From Hordeum vulgare subsp. vulgare (Eukaryota > Streptophyta > Magnoliopsida > Poales > Poaceae): a DNA stretch of 64,000 nucleotides. The position numbers and the translations under genes were made by a program. Positions within the stretch are counted from its first letter, which is position 1. Each line of letters starts with the position of its first letter. Below are positions 35,582 to 46,867 of the stretch, in pieces. The notes beneath the pieces were generated by a model that was not told the origin of the DNA, did not search any database, and was given only the letters and a program-made list of their open reading frames with translations. The stretch spans positions 181,773,703-181,837,702 of the forward strand of contig NC_058519.1 in assembly GCF_904849725.1 (NCBI RefSeq), in the 5' to 3' direction.

Positions 35582-36849
35582 GTGACATCATGAGCTAGGT
35601 CTATGCGTATATGACATCTTGAGTAGAACACAAAGGAGTTTGTGGGCGTTGATATTCAGATTATTGCCCTCCTTAGTCTTTTCTTGATTCTACGGTATTG
35701 TTGGATGAAGCGGCCCAGACCAACATTACTCGTACGCTATCGAGAGACCAGTTTCATCGAATAACATGCAACTTGTTGCATAAAGATGACTGACGGGTGT
35801 ATGTTTCTCCAATTTAGTTGAATCGGATTTGACCGGGGTGGTCCTTTGCGAAGGTTAAATAGCAACTTGCATATCACCATTGTGGTTTTGCGTAAGTAAG
35901 ATGCGATCATACTAGATACCCATAGCAGCCATGTAAAACATGCAACAACAAAGTAGAGGACGTCTAACTTGTTTTTGCAGGGTATGCATGTGATGTGATA
36001 TGGCCAAACACATGATATGATATATTTTATGCATGAGAAGATCATGTTGTAATAGTTAAATATCGACTTGCATGTCGATGCTATGGCAACCGGCAGGAGC
36101 CATAGGGTTGTCTTTAATTATTTTTGCCTGGTGATGCTTTGCTTTATCGCTAATTCGGTAGCTTTAGTAGTAACAATACAGTTATCGCGACAACCTCGAT
36201 GGCAGCACAATGATGGAGATCATGATGATAGAGATCATGGTGTGGCGTTGGTGACGATGGAGATCATGCTGGTGCTTTGGTGATGGGGATCAAGAAGCAC
36301 AAGTTCATGGCCATATCATGTTACTTGTGATTTGCATGTGATGTTAATCCTTTTATGCACCTTATTTTTTGCTTAGGACGACGGTAGCATTATAAGGTGA
36401 TCCCTCACTAAATTTTCAAGATAAAATGGTGTTCTCCCCGAGTGTGCACCATTGCGACAGTTCGTCGTTTTGAGATACCACGTGATGATCGGTTGTGATA
36501 GACTCTACATTCACATACAACGGGTGCAAGACAGTTTTGCACACGCGGAACACTTGGGTTAAACTTGATGAGCCTAGCATGTACAGACATGGCTTCGGAA
36601 CACAAGAGACCGAAAGGTCAAACATGAGTCATATAGTAGATATGATCAACATAGAGATATTCACCATTGAAGATAACTCAACTCATGTGATGATCGGACT
36701 TGAGTTAGTGAATTTGGATCATGTGTCACTCGAATGACTTGAGGAATGTCAATTTGAGTGGGAGTTCTTAAGTAATATGATTAATTGAACTTATTATCAT
36801 GAACATAGTCAAAATGTCTTTGCAAATTATGTTGTAGCTTGCGTTGTAG

Positions 36850-37524
36850 CTCCACTGTTTTTGATATGTTCCTAGAGAAAACTTAGTCGAAAGATGATAG
36901 TAGCAATTATGCGGACTGGGTCCGTAAACTGAGGATTCTCCTCATTGCTGCACACAAGGCTTATGTCCTTAATGCACCACTCGGTGAGCTGAGCGCCCAG
37001 CGTCGTGTGTGGATGTTGCGAACATCTAACATACACAGTTTTGATGACTACGTGATAGTTCAGTGTGTAATCTTTAATATCTTAGAATTGAGGCGCCCAA
37101 CACATTTTGAACGTCCCAGAACATATGAGATGTTCCAAGAGCTGAAATTAGGATTTCCTATTCGTGCCCGTGTTGAGAGGTATGAGACATCCGACGAGAT
37201 TCTTTGTCTACAAAGTAAGGAAGAAAAGCTACATCGTTGAGCATGTGCTCAAATTGTGTGAGTACTACAATTGCTTGAATCGAGTGGGAGTTGATCTTCC
37301 AGATAAGATAGTGGTTGACATAGTTCTCCAAAGTCACTGCCACCAAGCTACTGGAGCTTCGTGATGAACTATAGCATATCAGGGATGCATAAGATGATCC
37401 CTGAGTTATTTGCGATGTTTGACACCGCGAAAGTAGAAATCAAGTAGGAGCATCAATTGTTGGTGGTTAATAAAACCACTAGTTTCGAGAAGGGCAATGG
37501 CAAGAAGGGCTACTTCATGAATGA
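36850..37524 (+). pseudogene. Degenerate copia gag fragment of element D
   Basis: The three plus frames together recover gag pieces matching A: FLEKT, SKDDSSNYADWVRKLRILL (36890-36945), TYEMFQELKLGF (37120-37155) and a stretch like FARVERYETSDE (37165-37200), then lysine-rich remnants to 37510. There are several frameshifts and stops, and no start codon in the expected place. The sequence ends at the deletion junction before the zinc knuckle. Confidence 0.75.
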
Positions 37525-38401
37525 CAAATGGTGACTGAATGTTGTTCGGAGTCCCGGATGAGATCCCAGACGTCACGAGGAGCTCCGGAATGGTCCGCAG
37601 GTAAAGATTTATATATGGGAAGTCCTATTTTTGCTACCGGAAAAGTTTTTGGTTTTATCGGTATTGTATGGGGAAGCTTATGGAATGTTCCAAAGGGTTC
37701 CGGAGGAGTCCGGAAGGGTCCCTCCAGCCTCTAGTATGTGCATGGGCTGTAAGGGGACGTCCAAGCATTGTTGGGCCAGCCCCCAAGGGCCCATGCAGTT
37801 GGGAGGGAAGAGTCCCTAAAGGAGAAGGCACCTACTAGGTGCCTTGGGGAGGGAAGAAACCTCCCTAGGCCCATGCCCCCTCCTTGGAGGAGGGGCTAGG
37901 GATGCGATCGAACCCTCATCCTTGCCTCCTATATATAGTGGGGGAGAGGGAGGGGCTGAACACACCAATTCCCACGCCCCGATGGCAGCCCTTCCTCTCC
38001 CATAACTCCGTTTTCGCCTAAGATCGATTCCGGCAGTGCTAGGCGAAGCCCTGCTGGCACTTCTCCATCATCATCTACTTCTCCTTCCTATCTTGCTGGA
38101 TCAAGAAGGAGGAAACGTCATTGAGACGTACGTGTGCTGAACGCGGAGATGTCGTCCGTTCAACGCTAGATTGGGATGGATCGTGATGGGATCGCGGGAC
38201 GGATCATGATGAGATCGCGGGACGTACTATGATTTGGATCATGAAGATGTTCCACTACATCAACCACGTTATATATGCTTCCTCTTGGCGATCTACAAGG
38301 GTATGTAGCTGAACTTTCCCATCTCGTATATGGTCATCACGATGGATAGATTTTGTGTGCGCGTAGGAACATTTTTGTTTCACATGCAATATTCCCCAAC
38401 A
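37525..38401 (+). repeat. Truncated 3' LTR of element D
   Basis: Collinear with 34673-35581 from tggtgac-gaatg-tgttcggagtccc onward. The LTR start is missing. A shared ggtgac-like sequence at the junction suggests a microhomology join. Confidence 0.85.
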
Positions 38402-38889
38402 GGATGACGAAGATGGCCTCCAGTGATGATTGCCCCCTCCCGCAGGGTGCCAGGATAGGGTTTAGAATGAGTTTTCTTTGGTACAGTGGCTTGTTGTGCA
38501 GAGCAGAAGTTCTAGGTTAACTTGTGAGGGTTTTCGTATATATAGGATTTTTCAGCATTGGAATCACGTCAAACGGAGCCAGGAGGTGGTCCCAAGACAT
38601 CAGGGCGTGCCATGTTGGCTTGGCACCACCAGGTGGCCCCCTTTAGGGGTTCTTCTCTCTAGTATTTCTTATTTTCCCCAAAAAAAATCAAAAATTTTCG
38701 GGTGATTCCGATAACTTTTATTTTCTACACAAAGAACAACACCACAGTAATTCTACTAAAAACAACGTCACTGCGGATTAGTTCTAATTAAATCATATAA
38801 AGTGCATCAAAACCATTTAAAAGTATTGTAAACATGGATAAATATGGCATGCATACTTCATCAATTATTGATACGTTGGAGACGTATCA
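38402..38889 (-). repeat. 5' LTR of element E, upstream (U3 start) part
   Basis: Starts with the right target copy of D (ggatg, 38402-38406), then continues E's LTR to its terminus ggagacgtatca at 38889 (minus TGATACGTCTCC). Confidence 0.85.
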
Positions 38890-39489
38890 GCGCTCCCTCC
38901 CCCCAAGGGCCCATGCGCCAAGGGGTGGGAAGCCCTAGATGGGGGCGGCCCCACTAGGTTGCTTGGGGAGGGAGGACTCCTCCCCTTGGTTGTCGGCCCC
39001 TTACTTGGAGGAGAGATTAGGGCTGGAGATCCTCCCCCTTGCTTCCTATAAATAGTGGAGGGGGAGAGGGCTGCCTTGCACCAAACCCCAAAGTTCTAGC
39101 GCAACCCCCTCTCTCCCTACTCCATTTTCTCCTTCGTTCGCGATTCTCATAGTGCTTGGCGAAGTCCTGCCGGGATAGCACCACCACCATCGCCGTCATG
39201 CCGTCGTGCTGCTGGCGATCCCATCTGTTACTCTCCCCTCGCTTGCTGGATCAAGGAGGTGGAGACGTCATTGAGTCGCACGTGTGCTGAACGCGGCAGT
39301 GTCGTCCGTTCGATGCTCATCCGACCGGATTGCGATTGGATAATGAAGAGTATGACTGCATCAACCATGTTATATATGCTTCTGCTTAAGTCTACAAGGG
39401 TACAAAGACACACTCTCCCTCTTGTTGCTATGCATCTCCATGGATAGATCTTAGGCGTTCATAAAGAAAAATTCCATGCTTCATTCCCA
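38890..39489 (+). repeat. Element H, right fragment of an Angela-like LTR
   Basis: Continues the LTR whose left piece is 6769-6850: ccaagggcccatgcgcc, tataaatagtgg (TATA box 39047-39054), gtgcttggcgaagtcctgccggg, gccgtcgtgctgctgg, cttgctggatcaagg, and a degraded terminus near 39480-39489. No internal region follows, so H is a solo or truncated LTR. Confidence 0.75.
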
Positions 39490-40424
39490 AATACTACTTC
39501 CCCTCGATGACGGTGGCAGACGCGGAGGCGCTGGCCACCAACTCGTCACTCTTCTCGCACCCGACTTCTTTTTCTACGTGCATGGAGCGATCGCAAGCAC
39601 GGGAGACGCGGTCGCCGTTGTGCAGACATGGAGCAACTCGCCACTCCTCATTGAGCTAGCCTAGAGCGGCGAGTTGTTGAACCACGCGTCGACTTGGGGT
39701 GGCAACAGGCTCTGTCGGGCTAAGCAAGGAAGGTGGAGCAGCGAACTGCGTCGCTCGTGCTCATATCCGATGGGCTCGGCGGTCCACCCAGACAGCTTAT
39801 ATGCCGGAGAACTACTCTTAGGAAGCCATCAAAAAGTGGAGAACATGGTGAAGGAGGAGAGGGGGAGCGACACAGGTGTGCAATTCTTGCCCGACGTCTA
39901 GCCTCGTTAAATAGAGGGCGGATGCGAGGAGCTCGACTGGCGTGGCATTTAGTGTCGGTCCGCTCATGAACGTACTGTGACCGAAGTAGGTTTCTCGGCT
40001 TTCACGCGGGTTTAATGAAGGCATTTGAATGCGGCGAGAAGACGTGTTCAGTCGGGCATGCAGCGGGTGGCGCCCTCGGCTGACGAGCCACTTCAGTGAC
40101 GGATGCAGTGAGTCGTCGCGTGTGCCCTAAACTGCCTTCAATGTGAAACGGCACGCTCTACATCAGTGTGAAAAGGTAGCTGGCATCGGTCGGGAAGGGG
40201 AGGGGGTTTTGGTGAGCCACGACAGTCATAATCGGACGAAGTAGCAGTCCGGGAATGGGACTCTCGCAAAGCTCCATCACGTTTGTCTTTGATTTAGGAA
40301 GAGATCGCGTCCGAACCACGCCAGAGACCGATACAAGATCACATTACATGACTTACGCGGTCCGAACCACGCGGTCCATACGGTTACACGAGGTTTGCGA
40401 CTCCACCTCGAAGATGCCCTAAAG
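39490..40424 (+). other. GC-rich low-copy-looking stretch with an unrecognised broken frame
   Basis: The frame beginning at 39476 continues past one in-frame TAG (39662) to 39901, with segments like LLAPDFFFYVHGAIASTGDA, VVQTWSNSPLLIELA and LLNHASTWGGNRLCRA. It looks like protein-coding debris because the same frame stays open on both sides of the stop, but I do not recognise the family. The rest to 40424 has no supported feature. It may be gene-derived sequence carried by a DNA transposon. Confidence 0.35.
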
Positions 40425-40640
40425 GCCTCTTTGATTCAAAGTATTTCTAAAATAAATGTGGAGGATTATGATCATAAGGATTTTTTTTCCTATGCCCGTT
40501 GTTTGATTCATAAGAATGCTATCAAGACGAGTTTTTATTTAGTATTCATTTGTGACTGGAAAGGGTCCTTCCACTCTCTTTTTTTTGACGGGAAAGGGTC
40601 CTTCCACTCTAACCTCATGTCTTTTGTTTTCCTGTGTGCG
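40425..40640. mobile_element. Fragment of a small DNA-transposon-like repeat
   Basis: Starts aaaggcctctttgattcaaag and contains repeats of aggatt/ttcataaga type. A related start (ttaggccctgtttgatttaaagg) is at 51977. Such ends occur in short nonautonomous elements of grasses. A 20-base direct repeat (aaagggtccttccactct) lies at about 40560 and 40593. The far end is not defined. Confidence 0.35.
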
Positions 40641-40641
40641 C

Positions 40642-40733
40642 ACTCCGTCTCAAAATAAGTGTCTTAACTTTATACTAGCTCTAATACAAAGTTACATTAA
40701 GTTTAAGACACTTATTTTAGGATGGAGGGAGTA
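40642..40733. mobile_element. Stowaway-like MITE (short, left end worn)
   Basis: ctccgtctcaaaataagtgtc at the left is inverted at the right as gacacttattttaggatggag followed by ggagta. The internal arms (cttaacttt / aaagtt...taag) also pair. Length about 92 bp, with a right TA dinucleotide as target duplication. The left terminal tactccc is reduced to cact. Ends of the form CTCCCTCCGTC are typical of Mariner/Stowaway elements in grasses. Confidence 0.75.
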
Positions 40734-41461
40734 CTTCCTCTCAACCTGAATATTTGTAGTTAGAGATAAATAATCTAATTTTCTTCAACTATAAATATTT
40801 AAGTAAACGAACAGTATTGAAAATAGCATGATTGTCTTTTTTCTTTTGCGAAAAGACCGAAGCCTATTATATCTTAAGTAGTACAAACCCTTATAAAAAC
40901 ACAATTATAGATATTGAAAAATACACTTATTTTTGAGTTTTTGGAAATCCTACGAAGCAGAGAGGCAAGGACTTCTTTCGTAGTATTTTCATAGTAGTAT
41001 AAATCCATACAAAAATGAGAAGTTCGTGCTTGCTGTAATTTTTTGAAAATTCATATCATTGTCCCGCGGCCGTGAAAGAGCTCTTAGTTGTAGACATCTA
41101 TTTTCTAGACATCTATTTTCTGTAAGACCATCTCCAACAACGCGCAGTAACACGACACGTAAAGAAAAATTTAAACATCGAAATAATGTTTTGACGGCGC
41201 ATATGCGGTGGCTTTTTCATAGCGTGCTGTTGTAACGTTTCAATAGGCACGGTAAAACGCGTGTCCAAACATACACAAAATAAATCAATAAAAATAGTTC
41301 AACGACAAACATTAGAATTCAAATTCAAGCTCACAACAAGCAGATTCAAATTCATAGAACATGCTAGTAAAATAAAAATACACCTAGACTCCTTCTCCTC
41401 CTTCTCGATGGTGTAGTCCGACAACGTAAACGTGTTGCCGTGGGACACGAACACCTATGGG

Positions 41462-42332
41462 ACCTGGGGATCCCTGTGGTTCGGCGGGGGAGGCGGATGC
41501 ACCAAGAGCAAACCGAGAGGTCGGGGCACGATCATTTTTATCCAGGTTCGGACCGCTCGGAGGCGTAAAACCCTACTCCTGCTTCGTGTTTATTGATATG
41601 ATGTAAAGGTGATGAGCTGCTAAGCGTCCGTTCTCTAACTGTCTAACCTTCTCTATGTGCATGCCCAGGGCCTCCTTTTATAGGTCGAAGGGGTCTCCAA
41701 CAGTGGCATCACACGGTTCTCACGGGATGCACAGTGGAACAGTGCACCCACAAGTCGCATAGTGCATTACAATGCTTCTGGCATCTTAGCAGACACATTT
41801 AATGCTTCGGCAGATGTCGCAGAGATGGGACAAGGGTGCGTCCCATCGTCACTATTCTCCTAGGTTCCGCTCGACACGCGTCGATCGGAACGACACGTAT
41901 CAAGTGGCTAGGGGCAGCTGGCTGTTGTGCTGGCACAAGGGCGCATCGGGGCCCTACCGGGGGTGTAACGCAGAGGAGCGTTGGTGGCTTTCCCGGCAAG
42001 GGTCTTGCCGGGGCTTCGGCTGCCTTCCCCCGGCAAAGGGGCTTGCCGAGACCGATGCCTTTGGTCTTCTGGCTTGAGGCTTCGGATGCCTTCATGGTCA
42101 TGGTGTAGCACTTCGGAAAGTGTCCTCGCCGGGGCAGTTATCTTGCCGGGGCTCTGCTAGCCCCTGCTCCGATTCTTATCGGGCCTTCGCTGGCCTTCCC
42201 CGACAAAAAGGGGCTTGCCGGGGGTAGTGTCTTCTTGTCAGCCTAAATGACTTCTGAGGGCTTCGCCTCTGCTTCCCGTTGTCTCAGGCAGGGCCTGCCG
42301 CGGACATGGCTACTACTGTCCGTGCACAAGTC
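41462..42332. mobile_element. GC-rich insertion with palindromic gcaagg/cttgcc repeats
   Basis: 871 bp bounded by atggg on both sides (41457-41461 and 42333-42337), a possible target duplication. It includes 'atccaggttcggaccgctcgg' and 'cgtaaaaccctactcctgctt', a block I know as a recurrent repeat in Triticeae DNA, and four near-palindromes with ccggcaag...cttgccgg (41985-42225). The ends are not TG...CA, so its class is unclear. Removing it joins the two parts of the host element. Confidence 0.45.
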
Positions 42333-42339
42333 ATGGGCA

Positions 42340-42870
42340 CTAAAGGCCTACTCTTTAGCGCACCGACACGCGTCCTCCCACCGAGGATTGACCGAGTCCC
42401 AGTTCGACCCCTCCGGATTGTCCATCTAGGCATTCGCGAGTGCCTTGCACACACGTTGCCTGGCGACGCGCAACTCGCTCCATCCTCCTCTGTGTCCAGA
42501 ACTAGTTCTCGACGATGACGTCCTCCGGGAAATGCTCGCGTCACTCCACCATGGCGGCATCATCCCTTTCGGTGATGATGAGGTGATGTTCTCAATTTTG
42601 CTGAACGCGGCGGTCCTTCTTGGTGATCAGACATGGAAAAGGCGCGACATCCTGTGCTTGCTGGCGCATGAAGACGTTGTTGAAGTTCATTTGCGCCCAA
42701 GGCCGCTCGAGGCGTCACACTGTTGCGTCGTACGCGCGGACAACCTTGTGGATGGTCTCGAACGTGCCAATCCGAGGCGTGCATCGCCGGAACGGGTCTC
42801 CGCGTAATACACGCCGAAGGGACAGAGCTGGACGCAGCGGTAGCCCGAGCTGCTTCAGGGATGCTACGGC
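42340..42870 (-). pseudogene. AP2/ERF-domain protein pseudogene
   Basis: Minus translation gives an AP2/ERF-like domain: SGYRCVQLCPFGVYYAETRS from 42848, GDARLGL, then after a one-base frameshift near 42767 TFETIHKVVRAYDA, a TGA, RLERPWAQMNFNNVFMRQQA, QDVAPFPCLITKKDRR, a TGA, a stretch ending AAMVE, a TGA, REHFPEDVIVEN, a TAG, and a tail with NPEGSNWDSVNPRWEDA. The spacing matches the single-AP2-domain family expanded in wheat. Two TGA codons sit where relatives have TGG. AP2 proteins bind GC-rich promoter boxes; this copy cannot. Start and end are approximate. Confidence 0.8.
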
Positions 42871-43152
42871 GACAGGACGTGCTGGAAGAGACGGCGGAGA
42901 AGGCGCGGCGATGGCGGAGTGCAGGATGAAAACGCGGGAGAGAATGAGGGCAGTTGATGAGCAGAGTCATACAAAATTTATAGCGCGTGCTAGTCAACGC
43001 GCGTTAAAATTAGCACACGGGCTGCCGCTTTTCCCATGTGAAATTCTCCATTTCGTGCATCTGCTGAAGCAGGCCGCGCGGCTGCTCGCGCGACAAAATG
43101 ACTATTCCTACCATACGCTTCATTTCTAACGCCGCTCTTGGACATGCTCTAA

Positions 43153-43801
43153 TCTGCAAGGATGAGAGTTTCCTTGTTAGATATAGTACACCCGGAGACC
43201 CGTCCCGAAGTGTATTTGCCGGCCTCCCAACGATTGAGAACGAGACGAATGAACGCTCTTGCTGCAATTCTGTGAGCAGTGAGTGGTATGTATTAGGTGA
43301 GCAGCTGGTCATTATTCTTTGTTGTGCAGATCAGTTTAACAAACTTTCTTAGATTCCTTTTCTGTTTTGCGTTCATGATTCATTCCAAGCCCCTCATCTA
43401 CAGCTCAACTTGCGCTTTGTGTAACACAATAATTGACGTTTCACATTCCGCGTCGCCACCCTCCACCCCTTTTCCGGGGCGAACCAGCGTTCATGTCACC
43501 CACCTGCCCTCTACCTTATTTGACTAATTATAGATCATTACTAGAATTTAGACATCACGTTGTCAGCGTGGGCTCCTTTATTAGGATATATCTGGGACGC
43601 ATCTTGTTCCTCATGCCATGTGACTTCCTGCTTCTGTTGTCGCGCCTACAGAAGAATTTGGTTGGTTATTAATATGGGCGCAACTCTGGTGGCAATGGTA
43701 CCACGTAGCTGGCCAGTAGACTACCTTTTTTACATCGTCGACACTGACCACGAAAGCACGAGGTGGGCGGCCGGGATCGTCCTACAATTGTCTACGGGAA
43801 T
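43153..43801. other. No supported feature
   Basis: Mixed-composition sequence between two Harbinger-like elements. Short frames on the plus strand (for example 43098-43352) show no recognisable motif. I see nothing I can support. Confidence 0.5.
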
Positions 43802-43804
43802 TCA

Positions 43805-44080
43805 GAGCATGGTTAATAGTATAATCAACTGCCGGCTATAAATCATCTTATAGCTCATCTTATAGTTAGCTTGTACAATAGTTAGTTATAAAAGAGTATT
43901 GCTTTTATCATATATGGTTCATTTTTCATTCTCACAAAGCATCTAAGAGCATGTGCTAGAGCTAGGTCTTCACGAAGAGCCCGCTTCCCTTCTCACTCCT
44001 CTTCTCTCTCATTCAACTCAGCAAAAATATAGTATTTTTAATCCTTACAGCCTGCTGACTATACTTTATTGTACTTGCTC
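43805..44080. mobile_element. Tourist/Harbinger-like MITE, 276 bp
   Basis: The left end gagcatggttaatagtataa and the right end (reverse complement gagcaagtacaataaagtat) are imperfect inverted repeats that continue through atagtcagcaggctgtaa / taatcaactgccggctataa. A 3-bp tca flanks both sides (43802-43804 and 44081-44083). There is no coding capacity. Confidence 0.7.
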
Positions 44081-44166
44081 TCAGAAGTAAGAGCCTGGCC
44101 GTCCGACAAAATAACCACCTGTTTGCGTAATTCATTCCATATCCCGGCCTGAATAGATTTAATAAA

Positions 44167-44550
44167 TTGGATCGTTCGGATTTTTTTACAAGACCCCTCA
44201 ACCGCGAACTTGACGCCTTTTCAATTCCTCCCGCCACCGCCATCATCATCAAAAGAATGCGACAAGGAAGCCATATCGTGCAAGGGGTCGTCGCAGCCAG
44301 CACGACACCTTCGAGTGTTGACCCCGCTCCGGTCCCATGCCCACCGGCCAAGAGGAAGAAGATCGGCTCGGCCAGCCCCGCCGGTGCGCGAGGGAAGGTT
44401 GCAAGGAAGAAGGCGATCACGTCAAGGGGTCGGGCTCCTCCTCCTTCTTCGGCCGATCTCGGCATCCACATTGACGGCAATGCCGCCAGCCACGCCCACA
44501 ATGTGTTTGATGAAACATCCGGGTGGCGTGAGCATGGCGGTCAATGTTGA
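44167..44550 (+). other. Unrecognised frame, basic and Ala/Pro/Ser-rich
   Basis: A 127-codon frame starts MDRSDFFTRPLNRELDAFSI and has a basic patch (PAKRKKIGSASPAGARGKV, ARKKAITSRGRAPPP) and the tail HNVFDETS. The composition resembles N-terminal parts of proteins encoded by grass DNA transposons or their associated genes, but I cannot name a family. Sequence to about 44915 ends in ttcccttagatgctct, a possible Harbinger-like right terminus. It could be a captured gene fragment or part of a decayed transposon. Confidence 0.3.
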
Positions 44551-46867
44551 CGATGGAGCTTGATTTATCTATGTGATTTAAGCATCTTTTGTCTAGTTTT
44601 ATCGTGTATTCATGAAGTTAAACATCATACATCATATGTTGGTATGATTTTGAATGTGATGAACTAGTATGATGATCTATTCATGATGTATAGATATATA
44701 AATGATGCACTTATCATGATGAACTTGATAATATTTACATATAATTGTGTTTGCGCGACAGCGAACCCTCCGACGCAAAATAAATCCCGTAAATGTGTTA
44801 CGCGTAACATTTGCGGGACATGTTTACCAAAACTATATCGTTGGAAGGCTCGTCATCCCGTAAAAAGTTGTTCTGCCGGAAAAAGTGACCATTTGGGGGT
44901 TCCCTTAGATGCTCTAAAAGGCATACGAGATGACGAAGGAAAACACCAAAGCCATAGCCTGGTCCTTGTTTGGTCCCTGTTTGGTCCATGACAGTGACGG
45001 TGATAATGGAGACCATGGAGGTAGAGAAAACAACGACGACGACGACAACCACAAAGACGACAGCACGTTCTACGTTGGCACAGTCAAAACCATTTGTTTA
45101 TCTATCATCAAAGGGCGTCATCAGCTTGACTATCTACGAGGAGCCCTCGTTATTTATCTGGCTCGGTAGTTCCGGGTCTCGATGCAGAGTTGCCGAACAA
45201 TTTTATTCTAGATCCGGTGTTGTTGGTCACGGGGCTAGACTATAAGCCAGGAGGAGCTAGATTTCTGTAGGGCGTGTATGATATCCGGGGCCGGGTGTAT
45301 AAACTGACCACGAGCTGCTGCGTTTGGGCCTTTGGGTCTGGGGGTTGTTTATGCAGGGAAGTCATTGGAATAGCGTGGGAATCCTGTAGATTATGTATTT
45401 ATGTACAGCGACACAAAACGTAGCTTGAAGAGAACGTCATATGCAGCGGTTCACATCGAGTTTGAGTTTGATCAGCTGCTCCAACCTCGTTCCCTGTAAC
45501 TCACAGCTCGTTTGAAGCACTGATGCGGCTCTGCTACTCATCACAGTCCGAACAAGAAAGTTGCTGCTGCATCGAACCAGTTTATTTTCCCTGCAAAAGG
45601 GAAAGTGAGAATGATCTAAATATTATTCTACCGAGTGAATCACAGTATTCGCCTTTCCAAGCCAGCAGTGGGTGGCACTGATCATTCCTCCCTGAACCCT
45701 CGGTTTTTCTGTTGGTACAGCTAAGAATCCATGTTGCGGGTCCAAGCAAGCAGTCTAGACCACTTTACGCTCGTGGGGCATGCAGTACGACCCACCGACC
45801 TGGTCCATGTATCCGCGTGCTTTCCAGCGGCCGGTCGTCACGCCATGCGTGTGTTATTTAGGGGATTTGATGGCCTCACGTGTGCAGTTTTCTTGCATAG
45901 CAAACGTAGCTATATCTCGTTGTCTAACCACTGCTGTATATTTTCTCATGTTGCCTCTTTATTTTTGTGGGTAATTCTCATGTGCCTCTGATTACTGATG
46001 AATAGTAATAATTGCTGTAGTAACTCTTTGTTCAGGAGTAAGTAGCACCGAAGCGAAAAAGGCGTCTTCCTGAAGATAGCCACCCAAAGTTAAGCACCTC
46101 GTCCAACTAGATCACATCGGAGCACTTCGTAGATGCGCTAGTGAAGGAACAAGGCATTCCACTACAACACAAAAAGAGGTTCTGGTGGTGGCGTGCCACT
46201 GGTGTCACCGTCCCGGCTTCTCCTGTCACCTATCATTTTCTCCGCCAATAAACGGGCACGTACAAGTAAAAGACGCCACATCTTAGGGCATCCCATCGCC
46301 TGACCCTCGAAACTGACACACTATTTATCCTTCGAGACAAATACGATAAACGGTCATCCAACTATTTTGAATTTTGTTCACGCGTTGATCACCGGCGATT
46401 TAGATGGTTGTTCAGGTTGATGGAATTTATTCCGGCTCAAAAAGAAAAATATTTCCTAAGCATTCACCTTTATTTTATTTCTATTAAGTCCGCCACATTC
46501 AAATAATTAAAAAAAAATAACACAAATCATTCATAAATAACATGTAAATATTCCTAGTATAACCATAGTTTAAATGTAAATATAATATCCGAGATAATCG
46601 GATGTTTTACAAGTTTATCGAATTTATTGATTTTAAATTCAACGATATTTGAGACAGAATCCTTACATGTCGTCTTATATATTATGCCCCTTGAGCTTCA
46701 TAAAAAATGTATGAAGGTAAATGGCATGTCCTCCTTTCTGCAGTACAACACATCAACACATCCAAACTATATACAATGTGATGATTATTAAGTTACAACA
46801 TTGAGTGACATAGCAAATTGCTCAACATATAGAGCAACAAGAAGCAAATCTTACTATTTCAATGATT
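44551..46867. other. No supported gene; simple-sequence patches
   Basis: Contains an (acg)n-like patch at about 45032-45062 and a doubled tttggtccctgtttggtcc at about 44965. At 46160, cactacaacacaaaaaga could be a CACTA left end without a partner. AT-rich sequence fills 46480-46700. Nothing here is coding with confidence. Confidence 0.5.

Larger units (their letters stand above)
33775..38401 (+). mobile_element. Element D: Angela-like copia element with large internal deletion
   Basis: D is flanked by perfect ggatg (33770-33774 and 38402-38406). It has a full 5' LTR (33775-35581), a leader and a degenerate gag fragment to about 37524. It then jumps straight into the middle of its 3' LTR (37525-38401). 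The deletion removed most of gag, all of pol, the polypurine tract and the first half of the 3' LTR. Total length is 4627 bp. Confidence 0.9.
6851..38889 (-). mobile_element. Element E: complete 7.4 kb Athila-type LTR element without pol, carrying three nested insertions
   Basis: On the minus strand the 5' LTR runs 38889-32631 (interrupted by D), then a primer site, then an internal region 32630-30113 and 12583-10968 (interrupted by C), a polypurine tract near 10985-10968, and the 3' LTR 10967-6851 (interrupted by F). After removing C, D, F and their duplicated target bases, E is 7422 bp, with LTRs of about 1627 and 1661 bp and a 4134 bp internal region. No RT, integrase or protease is visible, so E would need enzymes from a relative. 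The expected 5-bp duplication was not found (gatcg at the left, gcgct at the right). Confidence 0.82.
41126..43149. mobile_element. PIF/Harbinger-like element carrying AP2 gene debris
   Basis: The left end gaccatctccaacaacgcg pairs with the right end, whose reverse complement is gagcatgtccaagagcggc. Both are flanked by taa (41123-41125 and 43150-43152), the 3-bp TWA duplication expected of PIF/Harbinger elements. Its 2 kb interior has no transposase. It carries a decayed AP2/ERF gene on the minus strand (42340-42870) and a GC-rich insertion (41462-42332). Alternatively the ends could be coincidental, since the terminal repeats are imperfect. Confidence 0.6.

Noticed and set aside
45731..45991. 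86-codon plus-strand frame as a gene
   Set aside because: No recognisable motif, no neighbouring exon-like sequence, and a competing frame of similar length overlaps it.
46160..46260. Left end of another CACTA element (cactacaacacaaaaaga)
   Set aside because: No matching tagtg right end with inverted repeats or 3-bp duplication was found nearby.
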